Shown: positions 49,634 through 60,395 of the stretch, in pieces
Layout: each line of letters opens with the position of its first letter
How positions within the stretch are numbered: position 1 is the stretch's first letter
Origin: Odiellus spinosus
Taxonomy: Eukaryota; Arthropoda; Arachnida; Opiliones; Phalangiidae
NCBI GenBank assembly: GCA_963920705.1
Contig: OY987240.1
Coordinates: 9,651,676-9,715,675, forward strand
Length of the DNA stretch: 64,000 nucleotides
Direction of reading: 5' to 3'
Translations under genes and position numbers: made by a program
The notes under the pieces: generated by a model
The model's input: only the letters and a program-made list of their open reading frames with translations
Told to the model about the DNA's origin: nothing
The model's database searches: none

Positions 49634-49669
49634 TTGTCCCTTTGCAGCAGCGTGGCGATTCCGAGAGAA

Positions 49670-50398
49670 ATGATCGACCCGGAGTATTTAATTAAAAAAG
49701 AGACTGTAGAAGACAAGAGTCGAGGTTACGATGAGTCCAATAATATTCTTCCTGACACGCTATCCAATGACTACAAAGAGGAAGATTCCTCGGAAAGACA
49801 ACTTGTGCCCAACGAAAACGTCAGCTCTACGAAAGTTCAAATCAAGGCCGAATGTCTCGGTGATTCTAATGATTTGCATCAGAAAGAGGAGACGCTGCAG
49901 CCGCCTAAAGAAGAGACGGCGGTAGAGGGACGACTGAAAAAATTGGAATGTAAATTGTGTTCCTTCGTCACTAATTGTAAATTGGAACTAAAAAGACACA
50001 AATTATCTCATTCTGCCGATAAGATCTTTAAATGCGACCAGTGTCCTTACGATTCTCTTCAGAAACGGAATCTCGCTAATCACAAATTAAGTCATTCGCT
50101 CGATAAGCGCTTTAAATGCGACCAGTGCTCCTACGCTTCTAGTCAGAAAATGTATTTAAATAAACACAAATTAACTCATTCGGACGATAAGCGCTTTAAA
50201 TGCGACCAATGCCCCTACGCTTCGAATCGGAAAGTATATTTAAATAACCACGTATTAATTCATTCGCCCGATAAACCCTTTAAATGCTATCATTGTTCCT
50301 TTTCTTCTATTTGGAAAGGGGATCTAAAAACGCACCAGTTAATTCATTCGGCCGCCGACAATAATTTTAAAACTCCTAGCGAATCTGAAGCCCCTTAG
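49670..50398 (+). CDS. C2H2 zinc-finger protein, five fingers
   Basis: The frame is open from 49601, but I choose the ATG at 49670 (MIDPEYLIKKETVED, 242 aa). A strong acceptor at 49647 and the palindrome across the upstream ATG suggest that the first 23 codons are intron or leader. The N-terminal half is acidic and hydrophilic (EEDSSERQLVPNENV). The C-terminal half has five C2H2 fingers at 26-residue spacing, each of the form F-K-C-x2-C-x12-H-x3-H, joined by HS.DK.FKC linkers in place of the usual TGEKP. Such proteins bind DNA in the nucleus, often as repressors or insulators; no target can be named. No ZAD or BTB domain is seen. A further 5' exon is possible. Confidence 0.85.
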   Translation: MIDPEYLIKKETVEDKSRGYDESNNILPDTLSNDYKEEDSSERQLVPNENVSSTKVQIKAECLGDSNDLHQKEETLQPPKEETAVEGRLKKLECKLCSFVTNCKLELKRHKLSHSADKIFKCDQCPYDSLQKRNLANHKLSHSLDKRFKCDQCSYASSQKMYLNKHKLTHSDDKRFKCDQCPYASNRKVYLNNHVLIHSPDKPFKCYHCSFSSIWKGDLKTHQLIHSAADNNFKTPSESEAP

Positions 50399-50711
50399 TA
50401 ATATTTGATATATATACGCAACACCTCGTATATTTTATATCTAAGATAGAGAGACGTTTACTTGTGTTAAATTTCAAATTCCGTATTTTAAGATTGTGAA
50501 GTGTAAATCAACCGCGACAATTTAATATTAGAAAATTGAACGGTAAAAATATATAGTTTTGAAGGTAAATTATGACTAAAATTATTTCCGTTTAAAATGC
50601 GGGTTTCTGTCCATGGATCAATATTGGGAATGAAAACTTCTTATTTTGAAAATGGTGGGCCTTCATTACGCGCGTAAACGGTCGAACACTCAAACCCTAT
50701 TTATTTTTTAA

Positions 50712-51442
50712 AGGGAGGATGCAACCTAACAACAAGTGATTTTTGATCGATTCCTTATTGTTTAAATAGGCCTAATCCACTATTTAAAAAATTTACAAAG
50801 AAATATTAAATTAGAAATAAATTTTAAACTAACCCGAAAAATAGGCTTAGCGGGATTCAAGGAGATCCTGACTTCCAATCGTCAAGAAGGATCAGACAAG
50901 AAGAGGAAAAGTGCGCGGCTCCTACTGCGTCGGCCTAAACTCCCACTCTGGGAGAACGGGGGACAGTCGGGGGAAGAGATGCTTCGTTGTAAATTGTTGT
51001 CACGTGGGTAAAACGGTTCCTATATGAGACGCGTAGTAGCCGACGACGCTAGCGACCACGTGACAACAGTTTACCTCGAGAATTTCCTATCCCCCTTTCC
51101 ACCCGAGAGGTTATCTCTTCTCTCTCTAACTCAACGCAGCCCCACTTTTCCTCTCCTTGTCTGATCCTTCTTGCACGCGTGTAAGCCTGGTCTAGCGACC
51201 AATCGAACGCGATTGTAGGTCTCGCGCTAACGACGGACCTTGGCTCATTGGTTGCTAGACCTTACACGGAGGCAATGCAGGATCTCCATGACTCCCACTA
51301 AGCCTATTTTGGTGGTAAGTTTTAAATTTATTTCTAGTTTAATATTTGTTTTGTAAACTTTTTACTGGTGGATTAGGCATATTTAAACGGTAAGGAATCG
51401 ATAAAAAATCACTTGTTATTAGGTTGCATCCTCCCTTTAAGT
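50712..51442. mobile_element. large nested foldback element (outer arms about 150-190 bp)
   Basis: The outer arms begin aaagggaggatgcaacctaa on the left and end with its reverse complement on the right. Inside lie three more inverted pairs: agaaggatcagacaag (50888) against cttgtctgatccttct (51157); gtaaattgttgtcacgtgg (50989) against ccacgtgacaacagtttac (51056); and taagcctggtctagcgacca (51182) against ttggttgctagacctta (51249). The single strand could fold into a branched multi-stem structure. No coding frame and no target-site duplication are evident. Confidence 0.8.
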
Positions 51443-51500
51443 AAATTGAAATTGTATTACAGTCGATGATGGGGCCGTAACCTAAAACGCTGGCGCGTTC
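51443..51500 (-). repeat. hairpin-type end related to the compound element
   Basis: On the minus strand this reads gaacgcgccagcgttttagg and then ggccccatcatcgactgtaa, matching 15608-15700 and the left ends of elements A and B. It abuts the right arm of the foldback at 50712-51442. Confidence 0.65.
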
Positions 51501-51603
51501 CGTGAATTTGTCATTCCAGAAATATAACCTGAGTTTTTTGATCCGAACCAAAGAATCCGTAGAAAGAATACGAGTAACCTAAAACAGAATCATTGAAATA
51601 ACT

Positions 51604-51609
51604 TTTATT
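51604..51609 (-). terminator. candidate polyadenylation signal of the ACSS3-like gene
   Basis: AATAAA on the minus strand, 51 nt past the stop codon at 51660-51662. Confidence 0.4.
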
Positions 51610-51659
51610 TACGCTTTAAATTATACAAACTCAATTTTTTATTTCATGACCATTTAGAT

Positions 51660-54600
51660 TCAATATCCCGCCATTTTTAAGGCGGACGCAATTTCTTCTA
51701 AAATTTCTGGGTTCTCAATCGCCCCTATATTCTAAGTTAAAATAACACTATTTTAACATTACGCGACTCGATAACTTAATTAATTAAGTCGGAAGTACCT
51801 TTACGCTTTGTTTTCTGGCTAAAGCGGCCACGCTTGGTCGATGTATCTTTCCCGTTCGGGTCCTTGGCAAATCTCGAACCGGTATGGCTTTACCGAACTT
51901 AACCGAAACCCCGTAATGATTCGAAGCCATCTCTACAATTTCCTCCGATATGGTTTGGACAGATTTCTCGATATCTAAAAATATACACCAGAGATTTTGC
52001 ATCGCCGTGCCGCAGAGATACGCCTCTATATCCACCTTTCTCTCACTCTGACGACGTCAATATGCCTTATTATAAAATAACCTTGGAAACGGATAAAAGA
52101 GCCGTTAAAAAGCACCCGTTTGTATTGAAGATGTTCCTTTTTCCGAGGTTGGTTCAAAGTATAGGATTTTCTATACTTTTGCCACCCTTGAAACTAACAA
52201 AAACAGCCGTTTAATAGAACGCGTTTCTACGGAAGACGTTGTCTTTTTTCAAGGTTGAGACGAGGTCAGAATTTATGCTATCGTCCATTACTCGCCAAGC
52301 TAACAAAATGGGGAAACGCGGTACCCACAAATAGGCCTTTTTCAAGGCTTAAGAGTTTTCAAATTCGAGCCTTTTTCAAATATTAGATCAATTTGCATAT
52401 TTTGAGAAATACGCACGCGTCAAGCAAGTAACCTCCGCGTATTTTCCTCCCCTACCCAGAGATGGCGCTATTATGAACCCATGGTTTGTCGACGATATAG
52501 AGAAAGTATGATGGGAAGAGGCGTATCTCTATAGTGCAGCGTTGGAACATCACTTTACTCCTTTTCATTGCTTTTTTTTCAATTATGGAAATTATTTTAT
52601 GGCTTCAAATCGTTCTTTACCATTTTTAAAGACGAACAATATGACTGGCATGTCTTTTAGAATAGAGTCTGGAACCGCGACTACTAAGCATTCAGTGACG
52701 TCAGCGTGTGACGAAACAACCTGCGAATCAATCGATTTAAGTTACCACAGTCCATTAAACACGTAAAGGAGTAAAGGAAACCTCTTCGATTCCTTGCGCT
52801 GTTAAATATATACTCTGATGTTTCATGATGTCGTCCGCTCGGCATTCTATCACTAAATTTTCGTTTTCATCGAAGTATCCTTCGTCTTTGGTGTCGAAAT
52901 AACCCTGTGACCAATTAACAAATGAAAATTAATTAATTATTCTCTTAATGGGCTCGACTTCATTCTAATTACGAATTAATTTTAATCCATTTGTATTGTT
53001 ATAATAAGAGTAAGAACAGTATAAAACTCGTCGAAGGTTTCGCGGCAATTTGCAATTAATAAGTCGTGAACTGGAATCGCTAAGCCTAAATCCGTCGGGA
53101 AGACACTTTAGCCTATTCGATTGAACCGCGTGATCGAGGAGGCAATGGCTAAAGCCAATAAAAATATCGTATCAAAATGGCGCGTGAATAAATTCAACTC
53201 TAATTCGCGCGTTTCCTAAAGCATCGTTCGCACTATAATCAATGTTGGCATTAACGATAGATTCCATTTAAAACAAATATGAATTTCATCGAGCCTAACT
53301 TTGTAACTTTGTTAGTTAACCGTTGGAATTACCGCGAAACCTTTGCCGCGAGTTTGCGTAATTTAACCGCTGTCTAAATCGCGATGAAAACGAATTTCTT
53401 TAAAGATTCACTAACCGTGAAATCGCCGAAGTAGATAGTTTTATATTTCTGATGGTCTCCCAGTAGGGTTGACAAAGCACCAGGAGGCAAGGGAATTCTG
53501 TTCGCAAATAAGTAGGGAGTTTGATTATTTTTGATCGGATAACGTATTTTGTTCTTGAGGATTACTTTGCCAGAATTCGTCCAATTTCTCCCGCTTTTGC
53601 TATAGAATTGTCCGATTTCATAATAACCACTGCTCGTAAAAAACAAATTTAACTTTTCAATTGTAGCGATACGATTAAATATATAGTCGTGTTCGCGCTA
53701 GAGACTTACAAAGCGTTTTTAACCGTTTTGAAAAAGTCAACTGTAAGATCCTTTGTCCAAAAATGTAATTAATCCGTTGAAAAGTCGATTTGATCACGCG
53801 AAACGGTTTGAAAACGATTTAAAAGTGTCTAGTGTGAACGCGGCTAATGTTAAATTACTAAAAACTTCGTAGAAAAATTTAAAAAATATTTTAAGACAAT
53901 TTGAGACACTCCCATTTTGACCTTACTCCTATCATTAACCATTGATTGATAACATCGAAAATTCCACTGACTCCCTTTTTCAGATGCCCGCTATTTAACC
54001 CAGACATAATGGGTTAAATGTTATCTAGGAATTGCGAACTTTTTTCATTTTACCATTTGGTGAAAAGGTAACCGTTGCTATTTTGCATTTTCTATCGAGC
54101 AAAATGCCACAGTCAAAGCTAGGGAACATCTAACTATAAACATTTTTCTCATTTTCTACGAGTTTTAACTTTTACAGTCGATTCCCGGGAAAAGATCGGA
54201 TGACGTGAAAACTCTTTGGGAATTCTTTACTGAAGAAAAATCAGCGCATCCGGTGATAAAGCATAATTCTGCAAGTAGTACAAGTGATGAATTAACATTT
54301 AAAGTAATTAAAAATAATGAATTTTCATTTAAAGTAATTATAAAATAATGAATTTTCATTTAAAGTAATTATAAAATAATGAATTTTCATTTAAAGTAAT
54401 TATAAAATAATGAATTTTCATTTAAAGTAATTATAAATTAATGAATTTTAATTTAAAGTAATTATAAAATAATGAATTTTCATTTAAAGTAATTATAAAA
54501 GAATTTTAATTTAAAGTAATTATAAAAGAATTTTAATTTAAAGTAATTATAAAAGAATTTTAATTTAAAGTAATTATATAATAATGAATTTTAATTTAAA

Positions 54601-56977
54601 GTAATTATAAAATAATGAATTTTAATTTAAAGTAATTATAAAATAATGAACTTTAAAGTAATTATATAATAATTCATTTTAATTTAAAGTAATTATATAT
54701 TAATGAATTTTCATTTCAAACATTTAACCCGCAATTACCTGTTTGACCATAGAAAACATTGAGAACCGAATGAAATGTTTTAGCGGTCCATTCCAGCGTA
54801 ACTAGATCCGTTCTCTCTCCTCCAGTGTAAACTTGACGGAGTCTTTTTACAAGTAATTATAGGATATGCCTATATCCTAGTCTTATGAAAATTTTGATTC
54901 GAACAACTTACGAACTTAGATTAAATTGAGCCCCTTTTTGTCCATAGGGGTCCTTTAAAGAAATTAGAATATGCCTACAATTACGGATAGTTTAACCAAA
55001 ACCATATTTACTTTGTTAATTTATGCATAGCCCCCAATTTACACCAATACCTATTAATTTACAACGTCCGTACGCGCGTGCGTCCGTAACCTTTTCCGGA
55101 ATGTTCAGAATGACCGAGCTACAATGGGTTATGTGGGTCATTTTAAGATGAAAATGTTCTATGACGTTTTGTCGTACGGGGCGCCGTTTAAGAAACACGA
55201 AATGATTAATTTACGGATGACCCCTTAACGTACATTAATAAACGTATACTAATGATAAAATACGTTTAATTATTTAACTGGTTTTTTAAAAGCAGGCGCT
55301 TGATAAAAAAAGGGGGCCATCCGTACATGATTCATTTCGAAACTCTTAAACGGCACCCCGTTCGACAAAAACGTCATAGAACATTTTCGTCTAAAAATGA
55401 CCCATAGAACCCAATGGAGCTCGGTCCTACTACCATTTTCGAAACACGCTGGATACTTGTGACGTTATAATTTTGAATCATAATCTTATACCATTTCGTA
55501 AATCCACCATCGTTCAAATTGGTAGAAATATCTAGTTTTGGTTTCAATATGGTTGTAATTTAAAAAAGTCGTCATAATCTGTTGTCTCACCATTGTCTTG
55601 AGAAACTTTAAAATGCCGGGTCTGATCATCATCTTAGTTATCTTGTTGTCCTTTATCACTCTGTATAGCTCATTGGCGTCTTCCGTTAGTAGATGGTCCC
55701 CCTAATTACAAATATGGTTAACGTAACTGGCTTATTATTGTCGAAATGTTAGTAGCATTAGTAAAAAGAACGTAGAAAAATACGAAATGTCATCACTTTC
55801 TTTTCACTATTTTGTCCATTAGTCAGTGGATGGACAGGGTTCGTACACAACCTGGAAAACCAGGAAGAGCCAGGAAAATTTAAAATGGGCTCAAAATATA
55901 TTTTTGGGGTTAAAGTCAGGTAAAATATAAGGAAAACGGTGATGATTTGATACAGTTACTATAAGTAGCCGAGAAAATTGTTTATAACAAACGTTCTACT
56001 TCAATGTGTCAATTTATAGTTTACAAAATGAGTAAAGTCATGAAACCTGGAAAAGTCAGGTAAATTCATTTGGAAACTTTAGTACGAACCCTGATGGATT
56101 ATTCTAATATAGAAATTAAGCGTGTACCTCGTAAATAACGGCTTTATTTCTACTTATAAGCGGGGTGTATATCAAAAGATTGTGACTAGCGATCCAACCA
56201 AAGTTGGTGGTCGCGAAGATAGTCTCATTTCCCGGGTTGTCTTCGTAAAATATTTCCCTAAAAAATCAAAATCAGCTTTTTAAAACTTCAATTTACTTTT
56301 ACGTTATGACATCTTACGATTCGAGTAACATTTTGACAGCGTACCCGGCGCAGTGTACAATAGCCTGTTAAACGAATTTTAATTATCAGGCAATGGAAAA
56401 AGGATTAATATACCGATTTGGTCAGCGGATATTCTCTCACTTAACTCTGATTTATTGTACGAAAAAAAAAAAAATGATTTTCTTATAATCGGCCAAAATA
56501 AAATCTTTAACTAACACTTTTAATCGAGCTTCTTATCCCAAAATTTATATACCGTATAACTTTTAGCGTAAGTCAATTAGAACCTGTGCCTTTTGTATTG
56601 CCGGAACATAATACGTAATAAATCGTAGCCTACATTATAACGTGATGAGAGGGGGGCGATTTTTAAGAAACCAATCTTGAAACCAAGAAAAAGAGCCGTT
56701 GACTAGAACCTGTTTCTATGGAAAATGTACCATTTGTTTAGATGGTATTAGAGACTATGGTGGGTTTCTATTAATCGGACATTCAACGCCCCCCTCTGTC
56801 AAATTGGCTTTAATTTACTCCCGCTTTTCGATAGGCTACCTTCGGTTCACCGGTGGATCCTGACGTGTAGACGGCGAAGAGAGGTTCGTTAGCTTCCATC
56901 GGGACGCATTCCAGCATTGGCTCGGCTTTATTTAGCTTTGATACCCAATCTTCATCTCGTCCTTCAACCATATTGAT
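51660..56977 (-). CDS. ACSS3-like acyl-CoA synthetase, C-terminal 417 residues (12 exons; 5' end not found)
   Basis: Exons 56977-56840, 56364-56318, 56257-56128, 55701-55591, 54952-54912 (41 nt), 54842-54739, 54268-54176, 53629-53566, 53497-53416, 52904-52782, 52047-51799 and 51731-51660 keep one frame throughout. The ANL-superfamily motifs are in order: YTSGSTGEPK (phosphate loop), TGGERTD, YGQTE, IPLPPGA, GYFDTKDEGYF, RADD, and PRTRTGKIHR with the catalytic Lys. These enzymes make acyl-AMP and then acyl-CoA; ACSS3 is mitochondrial and prefers propionate. The usual GHR motif after RADD is replaced (MKHQSIYLTAQ), so substrate or activity may differ. About 230 N-terminal residues should lie upstream, beyond repeat element B or off the window. 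The donor after GIEE (GTTTCC) is weak. A sister ACSS family is a less likely alternative. Confidence 0.88.
52075..52280. repeat. dispersed 120-bp repeat family, two units, in an ACSS3-like intron
   Basis: Two units carry gagccgttaaaaagcacccg and cagccgtttaatagaacgcg, with tccgaggttggttcaaagta between them. They match the array at 12935-13480. A further single unit is at 56665-56745. Confidence 0.7.
54290..54710. repeat. AT-rich minisatellite in an ACSS3-like intron
   Basis: About 14 units of tttaaagtaattataaaata plus atgaattttca, in a 31-bp form and a shorter 24-bp form lacking the taatga part. Types are grouped, which suggests block duplication. Confidence 0.95.
55835..56093. mobile_element. 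hAT-like MITE (CAGGGTTCGTAC ends) in an ACSS3-like intron
   Basis: The ends cagggttcgtac and gtacgaaccctg are perfect 12-bp inverted repeats, with inner words acctggaaaa near both. Flanks tggatgga and atggatta agree at six of eight positions, consistent with an aged 8-bp duplication. Confidence 0.8.
56665..56745. repeat. dispersed 120-bp repeat family, one partial unit
   Basis: The words aatcttgaaaccaagaaaaa, gagccgttgactagaacctg and tttctatggaaaatgtacca match the family at 12935-13480. Confidence 0.65.
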
Positions 56978-58347
56978 CTATTTTTATGGCGTATATTTTC
57001 AGTTAATTTGTTTCATTGATTTAATACGCGTTTAATCAGCGAGTGATAAGCGAACGCGACTAATACTTAAGTATAATTTTAACTCGCTTTAAAGGTTACT
57101 TAAAGGGAAACTTGGAGCTGGAGATGATCATGTTGTCAATATATTTTCGGAATCACCGTGCCTAATTTTGTTGTGTAAATTAATTTCCAAAAGAATGGTA
57201 AATTTGTATAAAAATAAAAATAAATTCGGGCCAATCATATTCTTAGAACCCGGTAGGGTTCTATGTTATGGGCCCATCATCATCTGTAATGCTATTTCGA
57301 TTTCCTTAAAAAAATGGACCTTTAGCCAATCAGAACGCTCCATTTCCCCATTGAAATAACATTAAAATCGACTCTTTCGAGGACATGTCCCTTGCATCGC
57401 AGAACTAAAAGAGGAATTATTTGTTACGGTTAAAATCAATTTTAAGTGGTAGAGCAAGGTTCGAATGTGTGCCTTTTCCAAGTTTCATTTAAAAATATTA
57501 ATTCTAAGTATTTTAAAATTAATTCTGAAGTTGACCCATTTTTGGTACTTAGCTGGTTTCGCGCATGGCCAAATTCGTAATGTTATTCTATGGGATTTGG
57601 TTTTTTGAAAGTGGCTTACCTTTCAGATTTATTTTCTAATAATTCCGGATATTTTTCAGACTTGGATTTTCCGTGTGGTATGAATTAAGATTCGAGCTTT
57701 ATTTTAAGACTAATTTCATAATTTTACACCGATTAGTTGGCCCACAATCTATTTATGAAAACGGACGAAAAAGTAAGGCGGAGAAATAGATTCGCCAAAA
57801 ACCTAAGCCTAATTTGACAAATTAGGCTTAGGTTTTATATGGCTTTTTAAAATCACGTGCAGGAGGACTCGCGGAGGAGCGCGCTTGATTTGGAGGCTAT
57901 GGGTATTGAACTCTGACTTAATTTCTCCTTCTTCATATTTTTGCCGTTTATGAAATTAGTCTAAAACTAAAGCCCGTAAAATATCTGGAATCATTAGAAA
58001 ATAAATCTGAAAGGTAAGTCTCTTACAAAAAATCTAAATCCCATAGAATTACATTAATTTTCAATTTCTCCGCCTGTTTTTTTTTTTTTTTTTTTTTTTT
58101 TTCGTTTTTATAAATAGACTGTGGCCAAACTAATCGGTGTAAAATTATGAAATTAGTCTTAAAATAAAGTCCGAAAAATATCTGGAATCATTAGAAAATA
58201 AATCTGAAAGGTAAGTCTCGTACAAAAAATCTAAATCCCATAGAATAACATTAAGTTTCAATTTCTCCGCCTTAAAACTTAAAAGTACTCTCCTTTTTGA
58301 AAATGTGAAAGTCCGAACGACTTGGCATTTCGAACGGCAATAAGGAA

Positions 58348-60320
58348 GGTATTAACATCCAAAATAATGAAAAAAATAATTTAAATTTAGTTTAAAGGGT
58401 AATGGGAAAAATATGAAGATTTCGCTGCGGTTGACGGAGGTATTAACATCAAAAATGATGAAAAAATAAATTTTAATTGGGATTAAAGGGCACTGGTAAA
58501 AATGTAGAGATTTGACTGAATCAAGTGCAGCTACCGCAGCTATTAACATCAAAAATTATGAAAAAATAAATTTTAATTGGTATTAAAGGGCACTGGTAAA
58601 AATGTAGAGATTTGACTGAATCAAGTGTGGCTGCCGCAGCTATTAACATCAAAAATTATGAAAAAATTAATTTTAATTGGGATTAAAGGCACTGGTAAAA
58701 ATGTAGAAATTTGACTGGAATCAAGTGCGGCTGCCCCAGCTATTAACATCAAAAATTATGAAAAAAATTAATTTTAATTGGGATTAAAGGGCACTGGTAA
58801 AAATGTAGAGATTTGACTGGAATCATGTGCGGCTGTCGGAGGTATTAACATATAAAATTATGAAAAAAATTAATTTTAATTGGGATTAAAGGGCACTGGT
58901 AAAAATGTAGAGATTTGACTGGAATCAAGTGCGGCTGCCGGAGGTATTAACATCAAAAATTATGAAAAAATTTATTTTAATTGGGATTAAAGGCACTGGT
59001 AAAAATGTAGAAATTTGACTGGAATCAAGTGCGGCTGCCCCAGCTATTAACATCAAAAATTATGAAAAAAATTAATTTTAATTGGGATTAAAGGGCACTG
59101 GTAAAAATGTAGAGATTTGACTGGAATCATGTGCGGCTGTCGGAGGTATTAACATATAAAATTATGAAAAAATTAATTTTAATTGGGATTAAAGGGCACT
59201 GCTAAAAATTTAGAGATTTGACTGGAATCAAGTGCGGCTGTCGGAGGTATTAACATCAAAAATTATGAAAAAATTAATTTTAATTGGGATTAAAGGGCAC
59301 TGGTAAAAATGTAGAGATTTGACTGAATCAAGTGCAGCTACCGCAGCTATTAACATCTAAAATTATGAAAAAATTAATTTTAATTGGGATTAAAGGGCAC
59401 TGGTAAAAATGTAGAGATTTGACTGAATCAAGTGCGGCTGCCCCAGCTATTAACATCAAAAATAATGAAAAAATTAATTTTAATTGGGATTAAAGGGCAA
59501 TGGTAAAAATGTAGAGATCTGACTGTTTCAAGTGCGGCTGCCGCAGCTATTAACATCAAAAATTATGAAAAATTTTATTTTAATTGGGATTAAAGGGCAC
59601 TGGTAAAAATTTAGAGATCTGACTGAATCAAGTGAGGCTGCCCCAGCTATTAAAATCAAAAATTGTGAAAAAATTTATTTTAATTTGGTTTAAAGGGCAA
59701 TGATAAAAATGTAGAGATCTGACTGAATCAAGTGCGGCTGCCGCAGCTATTAACATCAAAAATTGTGAAAAAATTAATTTTAATTGGGTTTTAAGGGCAA
59801 TGGTAAAAATGTAGAGATCCGACTGAATCAAGTGCGGCTGCCCCAGCTATTAAAATCAAAAATTGTGAAAAAAATTATTTTAATTTGGTTTAAAGGGCAA
59901 TGATAAAAATGTAGAGATCTGACTGAATCAAGTGCGGCTGCCGCAGCTATTAACATCAAAAATTATGAAAAAATTAATTTTAACTGGGTTTAAAGTGCAA
60001 TGATAAAAATGAAGAAATTTGACTAAATCAAGTGCGGCTGCCGCAGCTATTAACATCAAAAATTATGAAAAAATTAATTTTAATTGGGTTTAAAGGACAA
60101 TGGTAAAAATGTAGAGATCTGACTGAATCAAGTGCGGCTGTCGCAGCTATTAACATCAAAAATTATGAAAATTTTTATTTTAATTGGGTTTAAAGGGCAA
60201 TGGTAAAAATGTAGAGATCCAACTGAATCAAGTGCGGCTGCCCCAGCTATTAACATCAAAAATAATGAAAATTTTTATTTTAATTGGGTTTAAAGGGCAA
60301 TAGTAAAAATGTAGAGATTT
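58348..60320 (+). repeat. tandem array 1 of element B, about 20 units of about 100 bp
   Basis: Same unit as in copy A. A higher-order pattern is visible: the pair of types at 58736-58938 recurs at about 59039-59244, which suggests duplication of multi-unit blocks. Confidence 0.9.
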
Positions 60321-60395
60321 GACTGAATCACTTTTTAAAGGGCTAGTCTTTTAATATAGAAGTTAACACTTTCGTGCTAGACTGAAGTGACAGAT

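Noticed and set aside
49601..49669. The upstream ATG of the zinc-finger ORF as the true start
   Set aside because: It lies inside a perfect palindrome and is followed by a strong splice acceptor at 49647. MIDPEYLIKKE at 49670 looks like a natural N-terminus. The upstream start remains possible.
53374..53646. A 90-codon frame reading GQFYSKSGRNWTNSGKVILKNK
   Set aside because: It reads through a 68-bp intron and, for its first part, in the wrong frame. The correct exons are 53629-53566 (LVIMKSDNSIAKAGEIGRILA) and 53497-53416 (IPLPPGALSTLLGDHQKYK), which match the ACSS family.
57168..57359. A 63-codon frame at the start of compound element B
   Set aside because: It crosses the element boundary; the resemblance to frames at 15.6 and 51.4 kb is explained by shared repeat DNA. 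It is noted as a weak finding, not as a gene.
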